From Haematobacter genomosp. 1 (GTDB lineage Bacteria; Pseudomonadota; Alphaproteobacteria; Rhodobacterales; Rhodobacteraceae): a DNA stretch of 64,000 nucleotides. The notes beneath the pieces were generated by a model. That model was not told where the DNA came from. It saw nothing but the letters and a program-made list of their open reading frames with translations, and did not search any database. The stretch is taken from assembly GCF_002196855.1 (NCBI RefSeq), contig NZ_NIPW01000008.1:124001-188000 (forward strand), read 5' to 3'. The translations under genes were made by a program, and so were the position numbers. Shown here piece by piece: positions 8,585 to 19,443 of the stretch. How positions within the stretch are numbered: position 1 is the stretch's first letter; every line of letters begins with the position of its first letter.

Positions 8585-11500
8585 GCCAGCCCCGTTGCGC
8601 GGCTGTTGGAGCGGGATTGCCAGAGGCCCGCTTCGGCAAGAGCTGCGAAACACCCCTCCATTGCGGCGAGCGCTACGGGATTGGCATGGGCGAGGAAGTC
8701 CCGAACGTCAGGATCATCCAGCGTCGCCGCGTGGTAAAGGTCGAACAGATGCGGGGGCACAACGCCTGCCAGATGGGCAAAGGCGGCCATGTGTTCGAGC
8801 GTGGCGGCGATCTCCGCCGCGCCGCGAAAGCCGTGCCGCATCATGCCGCGTATCCAGAGGGGATGGGCCGCCCGTGCCCGGACCACCCGGGCGATTTCCT
8901 CGGCCAACGGGCGCGCGCGGGGGCGTTCGGGTCGTGTCGCGTCAAGGTGGTAAAGCGCGGGGGCCGGCGCCCCGATCCGGGCCATTGCCGCCGCGAAACC
9001 TGCCTCATGCGCCGCATAGTCCTCCGCCAGCAGCAGGTCCGTCTCGGGGAGGTCCTGCGTGTGGACGAAGCTGTCGGCGCTCCGCAAGCGCTCCTCCAGC
9101 GCGGCACGGGCGGGAGCGCCGCTCGCATCGTGGGCGGAGGCCGTGAGCCATGCCTCGCCCGCCGCGCGGCGGTGATCCTCCGTCAGGCCGCCGAGCGCGA
9201 TGCCAAGACCGTAGCTGCCCGGCTCCGGGCAGAAGACCCGCGGGCCACCGGGGGATGCGACGTAGGGGTTCATGTCCGCGGCCTCGTCCCTGAGGGCGAG
9301 CGCCCCGGCCGCGGCTTCGAAAAGCCGTGCAAGGTCGGGGAAGACATCGCGGAACAGGCCCGAAACCCGCAGCGTCACCTCCGTCCGCGGGCGATCCATG
9401 AGGGCGAGGGGGATGATCTCGTAACCCGTCAGCCGATCGGAGGCCTTGTCCCAGACCGGCGTCACACCCGCGAGATGCAGCGCCATGGCGAAGTCCTCTC
9501 CCGCCGTGCGCATCGTCGCCGAACCCCAGAGATTGACCACAAGCCCGCGTGGATAGTCGCCCCGATCCTGCAGGTGACGCCGGACCAGTTCCTCCGCCAG
9601 CTTTACCCCCTGTGCGTGAGCCGCGCGCGAGGGAACGGCACGCGGGTCCGTGCCATACATGTTGCGCCCCGTCGGCAGAACGTCACTGCGCCCGCGATAG
9701 GGTGAGCCGGACGGTCCGGGCGGCATGGGCTTGCCGGAAAGGGCGGCGGGGAGAGCCCGTTGCTCTGCCTCGACGGAGGCGGGATCCCCTGCCAGCCCGC
9801 CCCCCGCCTGCGGCGTGCCGCGACCCCATATGTGCAGTCCCTCGCCGAACTGGCTTTCCTTCACGTCGCAGACGAAGCGGTCGATACGCGGAATCGCCTC
9901 CGCCGCTGATGCGCTCCCCGGAAGGCCAAGGTCGTCCTCAATGCCCGCCCGCTGAGCCTCCTGCCGGATGGCGGAGATCAGCCGGGCGCGGCGCGGCGGG
10001 TCCAGCCCGTCGGCGGTGGAATACTCATCCAGCAGCCGCTCGATCCGCAGAAGCTCCGGCGAAAGGCCGCTCTCGGCCAGGGGCGGCGGCAGATGGCCGA
10101 GCGTCACGGCACCAAGGCGGCGGCGTGCCTGTGCGGCCTCTCCCGGATCGTTGACGATGAACGGATAGATCACCGGCATCGGGCCGGTCAGCGCCTGCGG
10201 CCAGCACACAGGCGAAAGCGCCGCGGCCTTGCCGGGCAGCCATTCCAGCGTGCCATGCGCGCCGATATGCACGATGGCATCCACCTGCTCGCGCAGCCAG
10301 AGGTAGAAGGCGGCGTAGGCATGGCAGGGGACGCGGGTCGTATCGTGATAGGCGTCCTCCCGGTCCTCTCCGCCGCCGCGCTCCGGTTGAAGCGCCAGCA
10401 CCACGTTGCCGCGACGGGTGGCGTGAAAGGCGAAGCCCGCATCCGTGACATCGCCATGGGTCGCGCGCAGCTCCGCCTGCAATGCTTCGGGAAGGCTTTG
10501 GAGCGTGTGGCGGTAGGAGGCGAGAGGCCAATGCACCGTTTCGTCGAGCGCCGCTTCCAGCGCCGGGCCGGAGGGCGCCACATGACCTGCCTGGCGCAAA
10601 TCCTCAAGCATCGCCTCTGCCGAAGCAAACACGTCGAGCCCCACGGCATGTGCCGCCCGGTGGGCCTTGCCGGGGTAGGTGGACAGGACAAGCGCCACGC
10701 GCCGCTCTGCGGGGGGCAGGCTTGCAAGCCGGTGCCAGGCGCGCACACGGGCGACCGTCGCGGCGATACCCGGCGCATCCGCCCCATGCCGGGACTGGGT
10801 GAACTGCAGATCCGCATTCCGGGCCCGCTGCTCCTTGAAAGAGATCACGCCTGCGCCGATCCGCCCGTCCACCTCCGGCAGCGCGACATGCATCGCCAGA
10901 TCGGAGGGGGAAAGACCGCGCCCGGACTCCTGCCACGCCGCGCGTGTGGACGTGGCGTGGATGGCTTGAAACACCGGTACGCGGGCCGCCTCGAGCGGCG
11001 ACGCCCCCTCGCTTCGGGCGGAGAAAGCGGTGGTGTTGACGATCGCCACAGGTGCCAGCGCAGGCAAGATGTCACGAAGCCATGCGGCGGCAGCGCTGTC
11101 CTTCAGGCTTGGCAGGAAAAGACCTGCGGCGCGAAAGCCCTCCCGCTCAAACCCCCGGATCAGCCCGGCGATCCCATCCGTATCCGCCGCGGCGAGCCAT
11201 GCGCGATAGAACGGAATGGCGACGAGCGGCAGCGCGCCGCTGGACGGATCGCACATGGGGCCGGTATCGGGATGCCAGAAACCGAAGGAGGGCAGCGTCT
11301 TGGGCCCGGGGACGGGTCCGGCATACAGGCCCGCGGCCAGAGCAAGCTGTGCCAGAGCCCCTTGCGCCGCGATCTCTCCCCCTGCTTCGCAGAGGGTGGA
11401 AAGCCGCCGCAGCGTTGCCACGGGGAGCGTGGAGGCGGCGTCCAACGCCGGATCGGGGCACCCGTCTGCGGGCAGGATGGCAAGGGCGATGCCCCGCTCC

Positions 11501-11813
11501 CGTGCCAGTCGCGAAACCTGCTCCACGCCGTAGGACCACCAGGATGCGCCCCCGATGAGCCGGATCAGAACCCCCTTCACCCCCGAAAGCGTACGGTCAA
11601 CATAAGTGTCCACGGACAGCGGATGGGCGAGCGCGGACAGATTGGCCAGCCGCAAGGACGGCAACCCCTCCCGCCCCCGATGCCAGCCCGCCGCGAAAGC
11701 CCCCAGATCGCTGTCGGAAAACGACAACACCACAAGGTCCGCGGGCGATTGCCCCAGATCCTGCGGGGTGGCCGTCTCCTCCAGCCCGTGGCTTTCGCGG
11801 AACAGGACGTGCA

Positions 11814-11814
<1 letters not shown>
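8581..11814 (-). CDS. cobN: Cobaltochelatase subunit CobN
   Basis: 1077 residues, within the range for the large Mg-chelatase-H-like subunit. CobN binds hydrogenobyrinic acid a,c-diamide and, with the AAA+ subunits CobS and CobT (not in this window), inserts cobalt at the expense of ATP. Family blocks include HIGAHGTLEWLPGKAAALS in the middle, YPFIVNDPGEAAQARRR, and RDVFPDLARLFEAA with MNPYVASPGG in the C-terminal third. The start overlaps the cobW stop by one base (TGATG). Confidence 0.95.
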
Positions 11815-12830
<1,016 letters not shown>

Positions 12831-13193
12831 TCAATCCTCCAGGGGCGGTATGCGGGCGATGGTGTTCTTGCGGATGACTTCGGGCCGTGCGCGCCACGGC
12901 ACCACGCCATCGGGCGCGGTCGCATAGGCGTGGATCATGGCGATCAGGTCATCGAGGTGGAGGTCCGGGTTCAGGGCGCCCTGCACATAGGTCCAGCGCC
13001 CCGGCCCGCGAAGCACCACGGCACAGCCCCGCGAACAGGCTGACAGGCACGGCTGGCGCCGGTGGTCGATGCCTGCGCGCGCAAGCGCGTCGGACAGACG
13101 CGCGCCATCGCGGGGCGCATCGGGGGCCACGGTTGGATCGGCACCCTGCAGGCGGCAGGTGGTACAGACCACCAGTTCCATTGCATCGCTCAT
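12831..13193 (-). CDS. DUF1636 metal-binding-like protein, first gene of the cob operon
   Basis: 120 residues from ATG 13193, preceded by a strong GGAGGGG. It is thioredoxin/ferredoxin-like: an N-terminal VCTTCR pair of cysteines and a CLSACSRGC cluster at about residues 50-60 resemble the cysteine spacing of [2Fe-2S] thioredoxin-fold proteins. This matches DUF1636, whose function is unknown. It is the first gene behind the cobalamin riboswitch and abuts cobW, so a role in cobalt handling or electron transfer to the pathway is plausible but unproven. Confidence 0.8.
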   Translation of the reverse strand: MSDAMELVVCTTCRLQGADPTVAPDAPRDGARLSDALARAGIDHRRQPCLSACSRGCAVVLRGPGRWTYVQGALNPDLHLDDLIAMIHAYATAPDGVVPWRARPEVIRKNTIARIPPLED

Positions 13194-13294
13194 CGGCCCC
13201 TCCGGCCAGACGGTCTTGGCGGACGGGAGCAGAACGGGGCTGCCGGAACGGCAATCACCGCCCTGCGGCACACCCCGGCCGCGGCTTCGGACAA

Positions 13295-13465
13295 CCGCCC
13301 TCGGGGCGGCAGATCGCGGCAGGTCTCCCGGCTTGCGGATGTCAGGGTTTCCCCTGGCGGGCGCCCCGCCTTCCCGGTTTCCCAGTGGCTCTGCGGGCGA
13401 CCTCTCCGGTCACGGTCGCGGGGGCGGCTGCGTTGGGGCGGTGAAGCCTGTCGCATTCCCTCTTA
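13295..13465 (-). promoter_or_regulatory. Cobalamin (AdoCbl) riboswitch controlling the cob operon
   Basis: On the minus strand the leader contains, in order, AGGGAATGCGACAGG, GCCGCCCCCGCGACCGTGA, CGGAGAGG, GCCACTGGGAAACCGGGAAG and the B12 box GCAAGCCGGGAGACCTGCC (about 13318-13336). These match the conserved core of cobalamin riboswitches. It lies roughly 100-270 bases upstream of the DUF1636 start. When bound to adenosylcobalamin it is expected to shut down expression of the whole minus-strand operon. The outer boundaries are approximate. Confidence 0.92.
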
Positions 13466-13466
13466 G

Positions 13467-13482
13467 CCTGCCATATGGCAGG
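13467..13482. repeat. Perfect 16-bp palindrome between riboswitch and cobO
   Basis: CCTGCCATATGGCAGG is a perfect inverted repeat. It lies just outside the 5' end of the minus-strand riboswitch and about 55 bp upstream of the cobO start, where the promoters of the two divergent units must lie. It could be an operator shared by both, or part of the riboswitch promoter. No regulator can be assigned from the sequence. Confidence 0.6.
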
Positions 13483-13538
13483 AACCAGCGATGCGGACAG
13501 CCAAGCCACGCCGCGCGCCGGAAGTCAAGGAGAGTGCC

Positions 13539-14165
13539 GTGCCCGATGACACTATCACGCCGGAGGAAGCCGCCGCCCATGCGGGGAAAAAGGCGCGCAT
13601 CAAGGCAGCGCGGGACCGCATGATGGTCGAACGGACCGGAGAGAAGGGGCTGGTGATCGTTCTTACGGGTCCGGGGAAGGGCAAGTCCTCCTCCGCCTTC
13701 GGCATGGTGCTGCGCTCCATCGCCCATGGCATGCCAACCGCCGTGGTGCAGTTCATCAAGGGGGCGATGACCACCGGGGAGCGCGATCTGCTGACCGGCA
13801 GCTTCGGCCACCTCTGCCGGTTCCACACCATGGGCGAGGGTTTCACGTGGGAGACGCAGGACCTTGCCCGCGATCGCGCTGCCGCGAGGGCGGCGTGGGA
13901 AAAGGCGAAAGAGATGATCCGCGATCCCGCGATCCGTATGGTGCTCCTCGACGAGATCAATATCGCGCTCCGCTACGATTATCTCGACATAGCAGAGGTG
14001 GTGGCGTTCCTTCGGGACGAAAAACCCCCCATGACCCACGTGGTGCTCACCGGGCGGAACGCGAAATCCGACCTGATCGAGGTTGCCGATCTGGTCACGG
14101 AGATGCAGGCCGTGAAACACCCGTTCCGCAGCGGTATCCGGGCACAGGCGGGCGTCGAGTTCTGA
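13539..14165 (+). CDS. cobO: Cob(I)yrinic acid a,c-diamide adenosyltransferase, CobO/CobA type
   Basis: 208 residues. It transfers the 5'-deoxyadenosyl group of ATP to cobalt(I) corrinoid. The P-loop is LTGPGKGKSSSAFGM; other family motifs are VVQFIKGA, LLDEINIALRYDYLD and HVVLTGRNA near the C-terminus. I prefer the GTG at 13539 because AAGGAG lies six bases upstream (13527-13532); an in-frame ATG at 13491 would add 16 residues without a good ribosome binding site. The gene diverges from the riboswitch-controlled operon and ends 37 bp from the convergent next gene. Confidence 0.92.
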   Translation: MPDDTITPEEAAAHAGKKARIKAARDRMMVERTGEKGLVIVLTGPGKGKSSSAFGMVLRSIAHGMPTAVVQFIKGAMTTGERDLLTGSFGHLCRFHTMGEGFTWETQDLARDRAAARAAWEKAKEMIRDPAIRMVLLDEINIALRYDYLDIAEVVAFLRDEKPPMTHVVLTGRNAKSDLIEVADLVTEMQAVKHPFRSGIRAQAGVEF

Positions 14166-14202
14166 ACGCGCGCTCCGCCGCTACCTGCGGGCCGGCTGGA
14201 GG

Positions 14203-15128
14203 TCAGGATGCCCCGAGCGTCTCGGCCCTGATCTGTCGGGCGGTCAGCCGCGCGCTCTCCGCTTCGGCCCGCAGCAAGGCCACCTCATCGGGGGTGCGGC
14301 TGTGAATGTTGGAGTAATCGAGTTTCCAGCGCATATCAGGCGAAACGTCTCCGGGGAGTGCATTGTCGTCCGAGGTCCGGGCGCGCGTTCCAGCATGTCG
14401 AGCGCGCGGTGAACGTTGCGCAGCTGTGAGTCAGGGTCGTTGGGACGCCCCGCCGCATTGCCGAGCGGCATGTCGCTGAACAGCAGACGCGGCGCGCCGG
14501 CATGCTCCACGATGTCCTTCGCCGCGCCCATGATGACAGTGGAAATGCCGTTTTCCTCCAGATGCCGGGACACGAGCGTAACCGTCTGATGGCAGACGGG
14601 GCAGTTCGGCACCAGAATCGCGGCGGTCACGCCATCCTCCCGGCAGCGGGCCAGTATTTCCGGCGCATCCACCTCCATGGTATGGCGTTGGCTGCGGTTG
14701 GTCGGAGCGCCGTGAAACCGGGGGGCGATCCGCCCGATCCGCGCAGCCGCCTGTCGCAGCGCCGCCAGAGGGAACCACGCGCCCTGATCGCCCATGTCGG
14801 CATTCTTCCGATCGATGCCGACATGGGCGATCCGCAGGTCCGGGTCTGTGGCGGTGGGGAGGGAATAGACCTCGTAGAACTTCGCTGCGGAATTGTACGG
14901 CGCGCCCTGTCCCTGCGGACCCTTGGCCGGATCGTAGGGAACGGCGGTGGTGATGAGGGTGACCGTGCTTTCGGCCAACGGAAGGGTCAAAGGGGTAAAG
15001 GGCGCGTCGGGATTGTGGGCCCATTCGTAGGGCGTGTCATAGCCAAGGCCCAGATACCAGTCCCGCGTCCGGCGCATGTAGCCGACAGGTTCCGTCAACG
15101 CGGCATCAGTCTGGGGTCTTTGCATCAT
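14203..15128 (-). pseudogene. Glycine/sarcosine/betaine reductase selenoprotein-B-family protein, frameshifted
   Basis: The N-terminal about 250 residues read in one frame (MMQRPQ.. start, preceded by GGAGAGAGGG). They contain GYDTPYEWAHN, ILVPNCPVCHQTVTLVSRHLE and FSDMPLGNAAGRPND, as in the GrdB-like family common in proteobacteria. The expected C-terminus (MRWKLDYSNIH, then TPDEVALLRAEAE) is present in another frame and ends at 14203. A one-base indel near 14365-14385 therefore separates them. The frame as written runs on to 14244 with an unrelated tail. It could be a real inactivation or a sequencing error. CxxC occurs where a redox site might be; no TGA selenocysteine codon is seen. Confidence 0.72.
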
Positions 15129-15232
15129 CCCGGCCCTCTCTCCCTCTGCGTGGCGCGTATCGGAGCGCCACGCCCGGGCCAGTTGTGCGCACAGACAGCC
15201 GGTTTGTCCATGGCCGCGGTGATGCGGCAATC

Positions 15233-17923
15233 TTACCAGAAACGATCGGACCGATTGCGGATGCCCTTGTCCGCGGCGAGGGACGGCAGGGAATGGTCAG
15301 AGAGCGGAGGCACGCCCGCCCGTCCACCGACCCGGTCGACGGCTTTCCGGCGGAACTGGGCAGCGAAAGCGTTGATTGCTGCCTCCGTCACCATGTCACC
15401 ATACCACTGGGCGGGCGCCGGCTCGAAGCCATGTTCCTCCGCCAGAGCCGAGAGCAGATCGGCATCCGCGAGCGTGAGGGTGGAGCCGATGCTGAAGTCC
15501 CGCTCCTGACCGGAGAGGGCCAGCAGCATCGTCTCGCTCAGGCAACCCCAGGCGATGTTGGCAGGCAGCGTCTGGAAAGGCCCGAGGTCCACCTCTCCCG
15601 GCGGGCGGACGAGACCGCCGTCAAAGACCATCACGCCGGTGCCGCGCAGATCGGCTTTCTGCACATTCGGCGGACGCGCCACATCGCAGACCAGCGTTCC
15701 GGGCTTCAGACGCCGCGGATCGACAAGCACTGTATCCGAACTCGTGGCCACGAGCACGACATCCGCATCCGCCAGCGCCGGTTCCAGATCGGTCGTCCAG
15801 GAGAGGACGTGGCCGTAACCCGCTTTCGCCTTCGGAGGAACGTGGATCGTCTTCTCCGTGTCCATCTGGCGGACGGAGCGCGCCAGCCGTCCCGGCGTCC
15901 AGGTATCGGTGCGCGGGCTTCTGGCCAGCGAGGCCAGGATGTCGTCGGCGACCTTGGAGAGCAGGCGCGGAGCAAAGGGATTGCGGGCGTTCCCCACCAG
16001 CGTCATGCGTCCGGCCCGCCGGGCAAGCAGCATGGCTCCAAGCCGCCCGATCGCTCCCGATGCGCCCACGACGACCACATGCGCATCCTCAAGGGCGATG
16101 CCGGTGCGCCGGCAGAGCTGGGTGATCGCCTTCACCGCAGAGACGGTGGTCAGCGTATTCCCGCTGGTGATAGGCACGCCCTTTCCGGTAACGGCTTCAC
16201 CGCCGCGTGTGACGATTGAGGTGAAGGCACCGAGACCCACACGGCACGCGCCCTGCTCCCCTGCGATGGCCACCGCTTCCGCGATCATCTGACGGGCCTC
16301 GGCCTTTCCCTTGCCGCGCATGTCGCCGGGCAGCATGGGCACCGAGAGTAGCCAGCCGGAGGCAACCTTGCCTGCACGGGAGGTGACATCGGGAATCTCG
16401 TGGACGATGCCCGGGCCAAGGCCCTTCACCCACGCCTTCCAGCTTGCCAGTTCCTCCTCGTTGAACTGTCGCAGGGAGGCGTCGGAGCGGAAGATATCCT
16501 CGTCCTCGGTGTAGTGGATCACGAACCCGAAGCGACCCGGGACAAGGCTGCCCTTCGGCACGACTGCCGTCTGCGTTCCCGTCTGTGGCGCCATCTGCGG
16601 CCCTTCTTCCGCAAGCTCCCCTCCCCTCCGCGCGACGAGGTGGCGCACGAGAGAGTAGTAGTCGTTCTCATGGATGATGCGGCAGACCGCTTCGAGCGCG
16701 GCCACAGCCTTGTCGAGCCCGTCGCGTCCGAGGATGAGCGGCGGTTGAAGCCGGAGAACACGGCTGTCGTTGAACAGCGGAGCCGTAAGCACCTTCTGCA
16801 CGTTCACCAGATAGGAGGCGATAAGCGCCGTCACGCCACCGTTGAAGCCGGCGTGCGCCATGATGGCCGAATTGCGACGCTCCTCAAGCGGCTGGAACTC
16901 CAGGCCGAGCATATATCCCCGTCCCCGGACCTCCCGGATCACGTCGGGATAGGCGCGCTGCAACTCTTCAAGCCGCGCCCGGATGTAGGTGCCGTTCTCC
17001 GCCACGCGCCGAATCAGCGCCTGATCATCCTCCAGCAACTGATCGAGCGTCGCACAGGCAACGGTGGCAGCCAGTGCATTGTTGGCGAAAGTGGAACTAT
17101 GGAGCCGCCCGAAGCGGTCATCCCATGCGGAAGGGCGTACGATACAGGCTCCAATCGGCATCAACCCGCCGCCGAGCGCCTTGGAGAGCAGCAGCATGTC
17201 GGGGACTTCCTGGAAGCTCGAGCAGGCGAAAAGCTCGCCGGTGCGCCCCAGACCGGTCTGAATTTCATCGAGAATCGTCAGGACACCATGCTTCCGGCAA
17301 AGGGCGATCGCTGCTTCGGCGTAACCTTCGGGCGGGCAGACCACGCCGCCCTCTCCCTGGATCGGTTCGAAGATGAAGGCCGCGATACCATCCGCAGACG
17401 CGACAAGCCGCGCTTCAAGAGCGGCAAGATCGCCGTAGGGCACATAGTCGAAATCGGGGGCCGGGGCATTGAAGCCCTGTTGGTAAAGCGATTTTCCCGT
17501 GGCTGAGAGGGCGCCGAGCGTCTTGCCGTGAAAACCGTTCCGGGTGGACAGAATCAACGCGCGACCGCTCCTGATCCGGGCGAGCTTGATCGCGGCCTCC
17601 ACCGTTTCCGCTCCGCTGTTGGCAAGCGTCGTGATGGAAAGGTCACCCGGCGTGACCTCTGCCAGCCGCTTGGCCAGCCGCTCGGCCTCCGCGGAATGGA
17701 GCGGCTGGATCAGGGACGGCATCTGCGCCGCCTGAGCCGCGCCCAATGCCGCCCAACCGCGCTCAGGATTATGCCCGAACGGCAGTGCGCCGTACTGGGA
17801 GAGGAAGTCCAGATACTCCTCTCCGTTTTCATCAAAGAGACGCGCGCCGCTTCCCCGGACCATTGCTCCGTTCAGCGCGAAGATCTCCAGCAACTTTGAG
17901 CGAGCAGGATTCAAAAAGGACAT
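15233..17923 (-). CDS. Fusion of class III PLP aminotransferase and acyl-ACP-reductase-like domain
   Basis: 896 residues. Residues about 1-430 are a class III aminotransferase with ANSGAETVEAAIKLAR, LDEIQTGLGRTGE and the PLP lysine K248 in LLLSKALGGGLMP. From about residue 460 the sequence resembles cyanobacterial long-chain acyl-ACP reductase: GLGAFTSIVTRGG, SGNTLTTVSAVKAI, the nucleotide-binding VVVVGASGAIGRLG near 615-628 and VMVFDGGLVRPPG. A plausible combined reaction is thioester to aldehyde, then transamination to an amine, as in PigE-type enzymes. A cysteine (C746) lies near, but by my alignment from memory not exactly at, the reductase's catalytic cysteine. ATG 17923 is preferred to GTG 17959. 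Substrate unknown. Confidence 0.8.
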   Translation of the reverse strand: MSFLNPARSKLLEIFALNGAMVRGSGARLFDENGEEYLDFLSQYGALPFGHNPERGWAALGAAQAAQMPSLIQPLHSAEAERLAKRLAEVTPGDLSITTLANSGAETVEAAIKLARIRSGRALILSTRNGFHGKTLGALSATGKSLYQQGFNAPAPDFDYVPYGDLAALEARLVASADGIAAFIFEPIQGEGGVVCPPEGYAEAAIALCRKHGVLTILDEIQTGLGRTGELFACSSFQEVPDMLLLSKALGGGLMPIGACIVRPSAWDDRFGRLHSSTFANNALAATVACATLDQLLEDDQALIRRVAENGTYIRARLEELQRAYPDVIREVRGRGYMLGLEFQPLEERRNSAIMAHAGFNGGVTALIASYLVNVQKVLTAPLFNDSRVLRLQPPLILGRDGLDKAVAALEAVCRIIHENDYYSLVRHLVARRGGELAEEGPQMAPQTGTQTAVVPKGSLVPGRFGFVIHYTEDEDIFRSDASLRQFNEEELASWKAWVKGLGPGIVHEIPDVTSRAGKVASGWLLSVPMLPGDMRGKGKAEARQMIAEAVAIAGEQGACRVGLGAFTSIVTRGGEAVTGKGVPITSGNTLTTVSAVKAITQLCRRTGIALEDAHVVVVGASGAIGRLGAMLLARRAGRMTLVGNARNPFAPRLLSKVADDILASLARSPRTDTWTPGRLARSVRQMDTEKTIHVPPKAKAGYGHVLSWTTDLEPALADADVVLVATSSDTVLVDPRRLKPGTLVCDVARPPNVQKADLRGTGVMVFDGGLVRPPGEVDLGPFQTLPANIAWGCLSETMLLALSGQERDFSIGSTLTLADADLLSALAEEHGFEPAPAQWYGDMVTEAAINAFAAQFRRKAVDRVGGRAGVPPLSDHSLPSLAADKGIRNRSDRFW

Positions 17924-18678
17924 GGAGGCTCCATTCAGATCTCGGTCGGCTGCTGTCACCGGGGTGAAGCAGTCGGTTGAAGAAGGTCAAACGCATCACG
18001 GAGTTGCCGGCGCGAGGGTCGGCAACGTCGGCTCGTCGGTATGTGTCTATGAGAGGGCAGCAGGCAGCAGCAGATTGCGAAGTCAGGTCTTGTGATTGCT
18101 GGATAGCTGGCAATGCCTGCCCTAAGAAGCCCAACTTCAATCATGTCTGACATTTCGGCATTTTGCTGCCGACGATGATGAACCGAATGCGCGGTTTTGC
18201 GCAACAATCACGCAATGGTTGTGAAATTGTCGCGAAAAAGAGCGTGATTTTTTGAGCAGCACGCGAATTTCACCGCTGCAGCGCCGCATTGACCCCCGGG
18301 GATTCGATATCTGATGAGCCGCACGGCGAGGGAGAGATCTTGCCGGTTTGTGGCACGATTTTCCCGCCTCGCCGGGGGATGCAATGTTTCGTTATTGATT
18401 ACAATACCAAATTTTACGGTGAGAGGTGGGGCGCGGTTGAGGCCATCCCCAGCGCCTCCTTGCCTGCAAGTAGCAATGAGTCGTTGCCCCTATAATTTCT
18501 AAAGGATTTCCTGCAGCGCAGCGCCACGCTATTTCAGCGGAAGCAGACAAGCCGCAAGTATTTTCGGGCTGAACCCTGATTTTGCAAAACTTTTGTCAAA
18601 AAGACTCGCGCTTTAATCATTTATAGGTTTAGATGGTTAAGCACTTTTGATCGATTGTGACACCCCGGGAGGTTTCCA
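17924..18678. other. 755-bp AT-richer divergent intergenic region
   Basis: The region separates the divergent aminotransferase fusion and the VPLPA-CTERM gene. No convincing gene is seen; a 68-codon frame at 18289-18495 has no homology I recognise and no good ribosome binding site. It contains the inverted repeat TTGCG-N9-CGCAA (18197-18215) and a consensus-like TATAAT at 18491-18496 without a matching -35 box at normal spacing. The last 100 bp before 18679 are AT-rich and end in a GGGAGG ribosome binding site. Confidence 0.5.
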
Positions 18679-19413
18679 ATGGTATTTAAGTTCCTCGGCG
18701 CCGCAGCATCCACGGCGTTTCTGCTTACGGGCGTCCCCGCATCTGCGGTGACCCTTGTTCTGGACAGCTTTTCCTCTGAACAGTGGGTTCAGGATGGCCC
18801 CACCACCGACAACCCCAATGCGTCCGAACTCGCGGCCGGGGGTATTCTGGGCGGTGCGCGCGATCTTGCCGTTCAGAACACCAAGGCTGACGGCAACAAC
18901 ACGGCCACTTCGGAGATGCGCGTCACGGGTGGGAACCTGAAGTTCTCCAACGTGGCCGGCGCGCGCGGCACGGGTTGGCTTACCTATGATGGTGTTGACG
19001 GCGATGGTGTTAACGTTGACACCACCGGTCTTGGCGGTGCGAACCTGAACATCGGTCTCAACCCCTACTTCTACTTTGCTGCGCCCGCGAATATCGTGTT
19101 TGACCATATCGCCGCCTTTAGCGTCACGGCTTGGGACATGACCGGCAAGATCGTCACCTACAACGAGTTTCTGGCTCCGGGCTATAATCCCAATCTGTAC
19201 TTCAGCGAGTTCACGGGTGACGCCGGCTTTGACTTCGGCAATCTCGGAGCGCTTCAGTTCATGATCAGCTCTTCCGATACCGCCGATGCGGTTGACGGTG
19301 CAATCAGCCAGATCGAAGTGCGGGCGAGTGTTGTCCCGCTTCCTGCCACCGCCCTCCTTCTGATGGGCGGCGTGGGTGGTCTGGCGGTGCTGCGTCGTCG
19401 CAAGCAGGCGTGA
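18679..19413 (+). CDS. VPLPA-CTERM sorting-domain exported protein
   Basis: 244 residues. A signal peptide ends at about VPASA (residue 23). The C-terminus (residues 219-244) is a textbook VPLPA-CTERM tripartite signal: VPLPA, a hydrophobic helix (TALLLMGGVGGLAVL) and a basic RRRKQA tail. Such proteins are cleaved and attached or released by an exosortase-type enzyme, which is not in this window. The mature domain is rich in Gly, Asn, Asp and Thr, has no cysteine and no recognisable enzyme motif; a surface or biofilm-matrix role is inferred. GGGAGG precedes the ATG. Confidence 0.85.
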   Translation: MVFKFLGAAASTAFLLTGVPASAVTLVLDSFSSEQWVQDGPTTDNPNASELAAGGILGGARDLAVQNTKADGNNTATSEMRVTGGNLKFSNVAGARGTGWLTYDGVDGDGVNVDTTGLGGANLNIGLNPYFYFAAPANIVFDHIAAFSVTAWDMTGKIVTYNEFLAPGYNPNLYFSEFTGDAGFDFGNLGALQFMISSSDTADAVDGAISQIEVRASVVPLPATALLLMGGVGGLAVLRRRKQA

Positions 19414-19443
19414 TCACATTCGCTCTTTGAGCTTGATACTCTG

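Noticed and set aside
14244-15128. Selenocysteine in the GrdB-like protein
   Set aside because: The redox-like site is encoded as CxxC (PNCPVC) with no in-frame TGA, and no SECIS-like element was sought successfully.
18289-18495. 68-codon frame in the 755-bp intergenic region
   Set aside because: No ribosome binding site, no recognisable motif, overlaps a second frame of similar length.
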